From positions 124,001 to 188,000 of the forward strand of contig JAJJXM010000048.1 of NCBI GenBank assembly GCA_024516155.1: DNA of 64,000 nucleotides, given 5' to 3'. Positions 52,799-61,078 of this stretch are shown in pieces. The notes beneath the pieces are model-generated. The model worked only from the letters and a program-made list of their open reading frames with translations, did no database searches and was not told the origin of the DNA. A program made the position numbers and the translations under genes. This DNA is from Pyronema omphalodes. Its lineage: Eukaryota > Ascomycota > Pezizomycetes > Pezizales > Pyronemataceae. Each line of letters opens with the position of its first letter. The stretch's first letter is position 1.

Positions 52799-52917
52799 AG
52801 CTACGGTCATAGAATCATGAATACAACGCATCCCGTCCGCTCTGCGCTATTTAAGCATGATATCGTCCGGCTAGTACTGTCGTGGGTGACCAGACGGGAA
52901 TCCCGGATACTGTAGTT
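52799..52917 (+). rRNA. 5S ribosomal RNA gene
   Basis: The 119-nt segment has the length of a fungal 5S rRNA and its landmarks: CATAGA near the 5' end, GCATCCCGTCCGCTCTGCGC, TTTAAGC (box A region of the internal promoter), GGCTAGTACTGTCG, GTGGGTGACCAG and CGGGAATCCCGGAT. The secondary structure is intact by eye: helix I is AGCTAC with GTAGTT, helix II is ATCATG with CATGAT, helix III is CGCA with TGCG, and the GTC/GAC pair closes the GTGGGTGACCA loop. A TTTT tract follows the 3' end, as expected of a Pol III terminator. It is a single, dispersed copy, as is usual in Pezizomycotina. Several bases differ from the consensus I remember, so a variant or silent copy is possible, but the paired changes argue for function. 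Confidence 0.85.
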
Positions 52918-53761
52918 TTGCAATTATTTTGCAACCCAACTAATCACTACCCAACAGACTGCGTTTTTGCAATAGCTGTTTTGATTTATTTTCCTCCTGG
53001 CAAGTACAATAGCAGCCTTGATTGATTTATTGCTATAAGAGAAGTAACAAAATGCATGTCAGTATGCAAGAAATCTTAACCAAATTCGTAAATTTTGAAG
53101 TCTGAAGCTATTGTACATAAACATAGCTCTGTATGTAGCTGAATCCTGATGGAAGGAGGCTTTAAGAACCAATCTATTGTGATGCCAAAATTCAAAATCT
53201 GCAATTACCTTTAGGGAGCTAATCATGTCTATTTCCAACTTAATCCTGCTGAATATTCTTGGTATATCACTCAAATGCCACTCGCTAGTCACTACTAAGA
53301 AAACAGAAATTCCCATTTAACGCCCCTGGTAACTCAAAAGAGTAATGGGAAAGAGATAATTCCATTAAGATTAGAGAATAAGTCGATAAAAACATCGAAT
53401 ATCCTAGAGAATCATAAGTACAGACTTTGGAGATATACCAAGGTAATCATCTTATGCCGTAGCTTGCTCGGTTCGAATTCTCAAGATTTGAGAAACTATC
53501 TGTGTTTTACCCGTTAAATAGAGCTTCAATTTTGATGCACAAATAAGCTAGTGATAACTAGTACTTTCGTACGATCGAACCCGGGCCATAACCGTGTATT
53601 TAGATGTAAGAATATGTATGGAGTATAGATGGTATCCCATGGATCTGAATCAGCCGAGATTTTCCATTTTCAAGGTTTAAAATGAAGCTATTCCTTAGTC
53701 CCATATGAATGACAAATATGCGTAGCCCGTAATTTTCAATGATGGTAACTTGAATTAGTTT
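52918..53761. other. Spacer between 5S gene and gene remnant
   Basis: AT-rich unique-looking sequence. One minus-strand frame of 85 codons (53059-53316) has no recognisable features. Nothing else is seen. Confidence 0.5.
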
Positions 53762-54776
53762 ATGCAGTCAATCAGCAACACATTGAACAACTCACAAAGG
53801 ACTCATGCTCCTCCCAGACCCCAAAGATGGTGCTGCAGTTTAAAGTGGAACCAACCCCCAATACAATTTTTGCAGTTCCCGTGGTGGCAAAGGAAAGTGA
53901 GCAGGTAATAGCCCTGCTTGTATGTATTCGCTGCTCCTCTCTGTTTAATCCGAGCTTTTTTATCTGACTCTTTCTACTCCTGTTACAGACTAAACCATCT
54001 CGATACCGCCGATTTAACGACCCTCCAAAAATAGTAAGTTCGTTACAGCGTTTGTGTTAACTCAGTGTTATCATACTTCAGTGAAGATGCTTTCCGCCGA
54101 ATTTACTCATATGATAATCTCATGTAATACCTATCAATGGGAGTGAATATGAAATGCAACCGAAAGATCAAGCCCGAGCTGCCACAGACCGGGAAGGGAA
54201 ACGTCCGTCCGGAGGAGTCCCGTGAGCCAGTCAACACACATACATACGATTCTGCTTCAGAGAGGTGTCGTCACACACCTTCAAGCTCATTCGGCATGGA
54301 TATCTTAGCCCGGGACACACCTACTGGCGGAAAGCGTCCACTCACTATTGAAATCGCCGATTGCGGCGATGAGACGGAAATGAGGAACGCGCGCTATTTC
54401 AAACTCCTAGCCAATGCACGTATCAGCTTGATAAGCTTTATTCTTGATTTTCTAGCTTCTATACTTCTTCCATGACATCGACAATGGCGGATAACGCTTG
54501 AAAACAGCGGTGGCTAACTTCATATGGTTATACAGATGAACGGGCGCGGGATGAACAGATCGAGAAGATCGTACGGTTGTGCCAAGCGTGACACTGCTCG
54601 TAGACAACAGTACTACGAACGCAAGAAAGCCACCAAACGCCACTCCGCCCTCAAGTCGGCCAAAGCCCCTATCGAAGCTCCCATCAATTTCCCCATCGAT
54701 GTCTTGGTTGACAACTACTGAAGCTCCCCAGTCTCTTGAGCCTCGTGAGAAAACGGATGAACTCCATTTCTGAAAT
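53762..54776 (+). pseudogene. Decayed multi-exon gene of unknown family (remnant 1)
   Basis: Coding-like sequence can be followed through 53762-53904, 53989-54033 and 54082-54433, with fungal splice signals (GTAATA/TTACAG, GTAAGT/TTCAG) and in-frame joins. It reads FPWWQRKVS, then LNHLDTADLTTLQK, then YEDAFRRIYSYDNLM. A TAA then interrupts the frame at 54124, after which it stays open to GDETEMRNARYFKLLANA. A further GTATCA...ATACAG intron leads to HERARDEQIEKIV at about 54535, followed by another stop; coding character then seems to move to a different frame. One premature stop plus a likely frameshift makes this a pseudogene rather than a working gene. The family is not recognised. The first stop would fit a C-to-T change, as in repeat-induced point mutation, but a single site proves nothing. 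Confidence 0.5.
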
Positions 54777-55279
54777 TCTTTTGGCAACACAATGCATTCA
54801 AGGTCGTCACGTTACTCACAGGCCCTATTTTATGTCGATTATTAGTTTTCTTGCCTGTGAGCGGTATTCTAGGTGTGTTTTATTGGTTTGCTAGCTTGCA
54901 TAGACAGCTACTGTGCTGGCTTCCGTTGTTTTGTGGTTGGCATTTTTGTTTTGGAGAGTATAGGCGATTGTTTTTTGTTTGCTGGTCTCTAATATCTATT
55001 CTCTGGCGAACCCATCTACGATGAGTATCGCGTGGCTTTCTTTACTGTGCTCATATCAATACCAACCAATCATATAATTCAAGGTATAAATCACCATCTG
55101 TATCCTGTATTAAAAGACTTTGCAACCCTTCCACTTGAATATACATTCCCAGCGACTTGGAATTTCTCGCCTGAAGTCCTGCCGAAGTGTATAGTCTGGA
55201 CAGAAATTTGTGTTCAAAAATTGACAAGCCTCTTCTTTATATCAAAAAGACCTTTGCCTTTATGCCTGATAAGGGTAGG
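54777..55279. other. Spacer between the two gene remnants
   Basis: Open frame 55032-55307 (+) has Leu/Pro/Phe-rich, unremarkable content. It may be part of the same decayed locus as its neighbours, but I see no coherent coding signal. Confidence 0.4.
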
Positions 55280-56079
55280 AAGTAGAAACTCAAGTCAGTA
55301 TCGCTGACCCCAAGGCTAGGGAGATGCTCATTGACGGACTTGTCACTTATGAAGACCCTGGGGATTCCGTGCTGACAATGCCGACCTCTATAAATTTCCA
55401 GCTCCAATAAAATCGATCTGAACGGTATTTTAGTAAAGACAGAGAGATTACCTGCACCTTGGATCAGCGAGCTTCTCCTACACCCTCGTGATCTGAGCGA
55501 AGCTACTCTCGAAGGCTTGTAGGAACACACAAACGATGCTGAGCAGACAGACGTTATCGAAAAGATTTCTAAGCAGCTTATGCCTCTTACAGAGCGCTGC
55601 GACCGGACTTTCGAGGGGCGCTAGATCAAACAAACCCCGAAGACGAGGTCCGAGTGCAACGTCAGGCAGTTCGGGAACGCTACGTAGAATGTCGTGGTGA
55701 CTGGATAAAGCCATGGTTCAGGATGGCTTGCTTATGCAAGTGATGGCCGCTAATATTCTAACATCAACAGCTAGACTTCCATCGTCCTCACCCACGGCAT
55801 ATCCGACGAGGCTGTCACGTCATTAGCTGCTGAATACTCCTTTGCCTTACGCACTCTCTTCCTCTGGTATTCACGGGGATACTTCGCATCTGACTTCCCC
55901 TTTGCTCCTGTTGGACTCAAGGAAGCTTTAGTCTCTGAAGAAGGAAGGGAGGAAATTCTTGTTCACTTGCCACACAAGGAGAGGCGGAGGACACGACCAA
56001 GAATCTGTGGGAAGAGAACAAAAACCTCAAGAGACACGTATTTGGAGCAGCAGATCAAAGCTACTACGGAGGGGGAGGT
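55280..56079 (+). pseudogene. Frameshifted gene remnant of unknown family (remnant 2)
   Basis: Coding character continues for 800 bases but jumps between frames. Successive open pieces read IADPKAREMLIDGLVTYED, ADNADLYKFPAPIK, IDLNGILVKTERLPAPWISE with LLLHPRDLSEATLEGL, then (after a TAG) DVIEKISKQLMPLTERC, then LDQTNPEDEVRVQRQAVRERY. After an acceptor-like CATCAACAG at about 55770 comes HGISDEAVTSLAAEYSFALR, and then FPFAPVGLKEALVSEEGREE to a stop at 56077-56079. At least three frame changes and one internal stop are needed, so it cannot be translated as it stands. It may be part of the same ancestral locus as remnant 1, or a separate gene. I recognise no domain. Confidence 0.5.
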
Positions 56080-56349
56080 TCGGTGAAATGGGAGCTTGGT
56101 GGGCGGCTATCAACAGGGGACGGATGTTTAGGATGAGATAAAAGTATACCAAGAGGGGCTAGTTTTGCAAGGTATTACGATGGGTTACAGTGATGCGGAA
56201 AATGATATCAAAGAGGTTAAATGCTGTATATTAATGCGGGTCAGCTTTTGTAAGCGTGCTTTTGCTTCTGGGGAATGAGATTTGATGCGCTACCTACCAG
56301 TATTTCATCGTGCGTTGCGAAATCTCGTGCAGTTATCATTTGTTGATGT

Positions 56350-56700
56350 AGAATTATATTTATTCATTTATTGATTCTAATCATGCGTCCGATCGAGGCC
56401 TTTAAGGCCTATACGGGGAAAGCACACTGGTACTGCTATTTTTCCTGTCCTCGAGACCGAAGTCTCGTAATGGGGCACCCTAATCTCCTACACCCATTTA
56501 CCCAACCATTCCACCAACTCTTGTCTGAACCTAAGGAGGCGTAGACCAGGAAAGCGTGGCACTCATCCTGGGCAACGGGTGAACCTCCCAGAGGACGAAC
56601 CCCGGTAACCGAGCAATACCTGTGGGAGCGACACGGGGTTCGAACCCGTTGCATTTGCGCAGTTGCAGGGAGTTATACCGCTACACTACTGGAGCCGCCC
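56350..56700 (-). mobile_element. tRNA-derived SINE candidate (copy A, full length)
   Basis: Read on the minus strand from 56700, the head is tRNA-like. It has an acceptor-type pairing (GGGCGGC with GTCGCTC), a perfect Pol III box A (TAGTGTAGCGG), and a T-arm with box B (ACGGG-TTCGAAC-CCCGT). The anticodon arm does not fold properly, so it is not a working tRNA. A unique body of about 200 bases follows, ending in GAGGACAGG, then a 3' tail of AGGCCT blocks, ATGATT and an A/T-rich (ATAA)-type end. Sequences flanking the two ends, AATTGCACATC before the head and AATTCTACATC after the tail, match at 9 of 11 positions and may be a target-site duplication. An open frame inside it is incidental. Confidence 0.7.
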
Positions 56701-56985
56701 CCGATGTGCAATTGTATACCGACTCTGCGATAATCCAAGGGGGCAGTATGTAGATCCCTGTCGCACAAGTGGCAGGGGTTAAACCCTACAGGCCGCCACG
56801 TTCTGCTGGCGATCATTGACTTGCAAAACGGAATTGAACAACTGCCATGCGGAATATCCAGGTTTCCAACGTGTGGCCGAACTTATAATGTCGTTGCCAC
56901 TTTCTGCGAAAAGCACTCCAATAAAAATCATGGGGTCTGTCAAAGCAGAAACAACTAAAGCGATTTTTTGCCTGCGTTTTCTAAT

Positions 56986-57040
56986 ATATTTATTTATTTA
57001 TTTATTCAATCATACATTAACGAAGCCTAAAAGCACACGT
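56986..57040 (-). mobile_element. SINE 3'-tail fragment (copy C)
   Basis: On the minus strand this reads GTGTGCTTTTAGGCTTCG, then ATGTATGATTGAATAAA, then about four ATAA units. It shares block order and most bases with the 3' ends of the SINE candidate at 56350-56700 and of the fragment at 29698-29758. The sequence before it (57041-57100) does not match the tRNA-like element, so this is either a truncated copy or another element using the same 3' tail. Confidence 0.55.
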
Positions 57041-57673
57041 AGGATAAATGCAAATCTCAATCCAAATCTAAACCCAATCCTCATAGTCCAGCCCATCTCA
57101 TGAGCTTCCCCATAGTTAAAAAAAACCCGTTCAGCTGTTATCTGTAAAGCATGTGATGCTCGGTGAAAAGACCACGCCAATCTTCTCAGTATCGTATCAA
57201 GTTAACGGTGTTTTCAGAAGGATCTCTGGTTTATCGATTGGTAAAATGGTCACCTTCAGAGATTTTTTGGGAACTGATACTAGTCGCGAGCGGGAGATTG
57301 AAAATTGGAAGGATTGGCTGAGAGCATGGACATTGGACACCAGTAGTAAAACAGAGTTAGTTTGAATTAAACACATAAACGTTAAGCCAAACACACGCAG
57401 AACCCCCTCTCCTCCCCCAACGAATTCGCGCCCAAGCTAGAAAATCTGCATTGGTGGGAGCGGCTCAACAGCGAGGAGAGACAATCGATCGAATGAGTAG
57501 ACGTGAGGAAAAGCTGAATGAAAGTCCCGAGCAATCCCGGAAAGGCTATAGTATCATTTCGCAATCTCGCCGCAGCCAGAATTGCAATATGTTTTTCGGC
57601 TGTCGGGCTCTGCGTGTCCCATGACAGCCAGGGAAAACATCCGCGAGGATAAAACCCTTCGATAGCCGGGCGA
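57041..57673. other. Spacer downstream of the Cys/His protein gene
   Basis: Minus-strand open frame 57382-57705 runs into the 3' end of the neighbouring gene in another frame and is not supported. The rest has no recognisable feature. Confidence 0.45.
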
Positions 57674-58222
57674 TTATGGCGGGACTTTGGCGCCCATCCA
57701 AACACGGAATCCCGCCTCTCTTATCTCTTTCTGCCTCTCCGTTGCCTGCTCGATCAGGCGGTTCCGTTCTGAGATCGCCTCGCGCTGGCCCGGCGGCGCA
57801 GCACGAAGCTCACTCTCCCTCTTTTTGCGAGCGGCGTCCTCACGAATGCAGGCTGCACACAGGTGCTGTGTCCCCGTTTTCATGAGCGTCCCATGGAAGC
57901 CAGCGCAGGGTGCCATATGCTTCCAAAGACATTCGTTGCGAAAACGAGCGCTTTGGGTATGCTTGTGGCACCCAGGCTCTCCGCAGTGGTGAGCCATTGG
58001 CTGCCGTGGTGGAACGTTGTCGTATTCCACAGGGGTGACGGTAGGGGTGGGAGGAGGAGGAGGAGAGGAGGGAGGTGACTGGGCGGCGGTCCGGGCGCGG
58101 TGGGCCTCCGTTTTCTCGAGGGCCCTCGCAGCGGCTTTTGCCGCCTTCGAATTTGCAGCTTTAGCTGCTTCGGCGGCGGCTACGGCGGCAGCGGGGGCAG
58201 AGGACGAACGTTGTCTGGCCAT
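57674..58222 (-). CDS. Small Ala-rich protein with Cys/His cluster, unknown function
   Basis: A 182-residue single-exon frame with a good start context (AAAATGGCC). Residues 1-45 are an Ala/Lys-rich helix, residues 46-70 a proline-rich linker, and residues 72-125 contain a candidate metal site: HHCGEPGCHKH, then CLWKHMAPCAGFH, then HLCAAC. The C-terminal third is a charged helix (REDAARKKRESELR, ISERNRLIEQATERQKEIREAG). The GC content is higher than the surroundings, which supports coding. I do not recognise the family. The pattern C-x4-C-x-K-H...C-x3-H-x3-C...H-x-C-x2-C would allow one or two zinc ions, but this is inference. It lies between repeat elements and could be lineage-specific. Confidence 0.6.
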   Translation of the reverse strand: MARQRSSSAPAAAVAAAEAAKAANSKAAKAAARALEKTEAHRARTAAQSPPSSPPPPPTPTVTPVEYDNVPPRQPMAHHCGEPGCHKHTQSARFRNECLWKHMAPCAGFHGTLMKTGTQHLCAACIREDAARKKRESELRAAPPGQREAISERNRLIEQATERQKEIREAGFRVWMGAKVPP

Positions 58223-58314
58223 TTTGTTCTTAGATGTGGTGTGTGAAGATATGTGAGGTACTTCTGTTATATTTCATATTAGGACCGTTATACGTTGTTT
58301 GAGGACGGTAAATA

Positions 58315-58377
58315 AAATAGGGCCGCCTAATCTCAGATGATTCCTGAAGAAATCATCGAGGTTAGGCGGCCCTATTT
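58315..58377. repeat. Perfect 16-bp hairpin (IR1)
   Basis: AAATAGGGCCGCCTAA at 58315-58330 is the exact reverse complement of 58362-58377. Pairing continues inside with CTC/GAG and GATGATT/AATCATC around a short loop, so nearly the whole 63 bases folds as one hairpin with 26 pairs and one bulge. It lies about 90 bases upstream of the Cys/His protein start codon. Confidence 0.92.
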
Positions 58378-58392
58378 GGCGTGCGGTTGCAG

Positions 58393-58437
58393 ATGATGTC
58401 ACGTACCGAGATGATGAATCTCGCTACGTGACATCAT
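58393..58437. repeat. Perfect 13-bp hairpin (IR2), adjacent to IR1
   Basis: ATGATGTCACGTA at 58393-58405 is the exact reverse complement of 58425-58437. A further CGAGAT/ATCTCG pairing closes a five-base loop, with one mismatch between the two stems. It starts 15 bases after IR1 ends. Confidence 0.92.
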
Positions 58438-58867
58438 ATGGCATTGGGATATATGGAAGGCATGAATAAAAAAATGCCATTAGTGCGCACAGGAGAGGGG
58501 GGTGGAAGGGCACAGTAGTGGGGGTGGGGGAAGGGGGGGGGGGGGGGGGAGGGGTAGAGTGGGAGCTTACCGTTCTTGAAGTTTTGGAGTTTATATTATC
58601 TTCACTGGGGAGACGAAATCACCTACGCTGGGGATATATATACCTTCTTTCAACGGATGAATTCCGTTTAACGCTGGTATCCCAAACTACGTAGTTACTC
58701 CCAATTAAGCTTGGAAGGCTACGGAATTCCAATTGCTCACGGCTCCGGCGTTCTATCTACTGGTATTGGTATACAACACACCCTCGATCCGGTCCCGTGA
58801 GCTAGCAATCGAGCTACAGATACCATCGTCTGAAAAAGAATCAAACGAAAGCAGAGTAAATGCCATC

Positions 58868-59275
58868 ACCCCATAACCCTATATATAATCCACTTGTCTT
58901 ACGCAACCGAAAAATAACGGCACCCATAATCAGGTTTTCAGACTCCGTAGGTTCATCCACCGCATAACCCCGTAACCCTATAATTCCATTATCTTACGCG
59001 GCCAAAAAATAACGGCACCCATAATCAGGTTAATCACACCCCACACGTTCATCCACCCCATAACCCCATAGCGCCATAATCTCCAGCAACCGCAAAACAT
59101 GGCACTGGTAATCATCTCAACCACAACTCCGCGCCAACATCAAGCAACCGAAAAATAACGGCACCCATAATCAGGTTAATCAGATCCCGCAAGTTCATCC
59201 ACCGCATAACCCCATAGCCCCACCATCTCCAGCAACCGCAAAACATGACACTCTTAATCAGAACCGCATTCCACT
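58868..59275. repeat. Degenerate ~90-bp tandem repeat
   Basis: The motif GCAACCGAAAAATAACGGC, followed by ACCCATAATCAGGTTAATC and then TTCATCCACCGCATAACC, recurs starting at about 58902, 58997, 59143 and, in more diverged form, at 59086 and 59231. Spacings are 95, 89, 57 and 88 bases, so one unit is shortened. The variation between copies shows it is old. Confidence 0.85.
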
Positions 59276-61078
59276 CCTTCATCCTCAATCCCTAAATCCC
59301 TCAATCCGCATCTACCCGATCCTCTTGAGAATCATGGTCAATCACTCCATTTCCCACGCCCTCATATTCGATGCCATCTCCGCGGACTGGAAATCAGCGC
59401 TGAGCGTATATATAATACAGACTAACTCAAACATACTATACCAGGCTATTTTAGAGTTCCGTCTCGTATGTAGGAGTTAGGTTCTACGCATATGAAGCTG
59501 CGGTCTTTGCCCTAATTACTATGTTGAGGATTTAGGTTTTAACCCCGGGCTATGGAATATGGTTGGGTAAAAGGGTGCTTTACTGAGTTGGGGATAGTAG
59601 GATGCAGGAGGTGGGGTGGGTTGGTTGGTTGGCGGGGGGAGGGGGGGAGGTGGATGGGTGGAAGGGGAGCGAGGGGGATAGGTAGGAAGAGAGGAAGCGA
59701 GGACCGACGAGAGCAGGTATAGTTGGAGATCAAATAAACGGCTGTGGGGTATTGGAGATAAACGACCTTCGACCTACCGACCTATCGACCTATCGACCCT
59801 TAGACATACCGACCCATAGACATACCGACCCTTAGACATACCGATTTGTCGACAAACAGACTTATCCATATCCAACCTGGTAATATTTAACCGACTGTCC
59901 GATAACGGTGTCGACATAGAGAACACGATACCACGATACCACGATACCACTATACCACTCCAACACCTCAAAACCTCAAAATCTCAACACCCCAACATCA
60001 AGCCAAGCCAGCGTGTCTATAGTATCCACGACCATACTTCTTCCCCAAATTCCCATCCCATCCCAAACCCTTTCCCAAGTCCCTTTCCACCCCCACCCCC
60101 ATCCAGCATCTACCATCTACCATTCACCATTCACCATCGAACATCCAGATGCGAAGAGACTAAAGATATCCACAATCCAACACAACGCAACGCAACGCAA
60201 TAATCTAAGATCAATGATGTAACCATTTTGTCCCACACATCCAGTACTCCTTCTAATTCAATTCCTAAATCCCACTAAAAAAAAAAAAAGAAAAAGAAAA
60301 AACCAAGATTCTCGTTTAAACTATTCTTTCCCCATCCCAGAACTTTTTCCGGTGGGTTAACAAATTTTTTCATTCATCACGATAAAATATCATGGTGTTT
60401 AATTTTCGATTCATGAGAAATTCACATCTCCACAGAAGGTTTGTTTTATCATTTTTTTTTTTCCTTTTTTCAACAAAATCAAAAATCACATGCACAGCGA
60501 AAAATTATTTGTATGGCTCAATATTTATCAACCTGTTTACATTCCCGTTTCATCCCATAGTCTCATCATCCTCTTTCTCCGCGACCATAGTCTTTACCCG
60601 AGTCTGTCATCCGCTCTCGTTTTCGCATCCTCTTTGTCCATGCTGGCCACATCTCAAAGCCCCCACCGCCCTCCATCAATTCCGTGTCATCACAACACAG
60701 CACAACCAAGCCATCAAACCCATCATTGAGAAACCAGAACACAGCTCATCAAGTCTTATCCCTACCTAGACATTGACAAGCTTTAAAAAAAAAACACAAA
60801 ACGCGCGGTAAGATAATCCATCAATCATACTTGACGCCTAACCCAAGAAAAAACCTCATCACATCCCCCTTGAAATGCTATTCCCAAATTCCAAAGAACT
60901 CCCCAAGAAAATACCGAGGAAATCCCAAAGAAATTGCAAATCTTCCATCCTACACAAACCCTCACTCATGGTATCATCATTAAATCTCACCCATCACCTG
61001 GCATCGTCATCATCACACATCATCCATCACACAAACCCACTGAGCTGACGTAATATCCGCCATCTCAAACACCCAGGC

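Larger units (their letters stand above)
58223..61078. other. Intergenic region between the Cys/His gene and the Pbp1 gene
   Basis: This holds the two hairpins, a G17 run (58533-58549), a degenerate tandem repeat (58868-59275), a GACCTATC/GACATACC repeat (59765-59845) and pyrimidine-rich sequence (60370-60780) that is probably 3' UTR or spacer of the Pbp1 gene. Open frames in it have no recognisable features. Confidence 0.6.

Noticed and set aside
53827..53919. Alternative start frame MVLQFKVEPTPN at the first gene remnant
   Set aside because: This frame leads to a stop after the second splice, whereas the frame starting at 53762 remains coding-like across three segments.
56622..56700. Functional tRNA gene on the minus strand
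   Set aside because: Box A, box B and the T-arm are good, but no five-pair anticodon stem with a seven-base loop can be formed, and the unit continues into a SINE-like body and tail.
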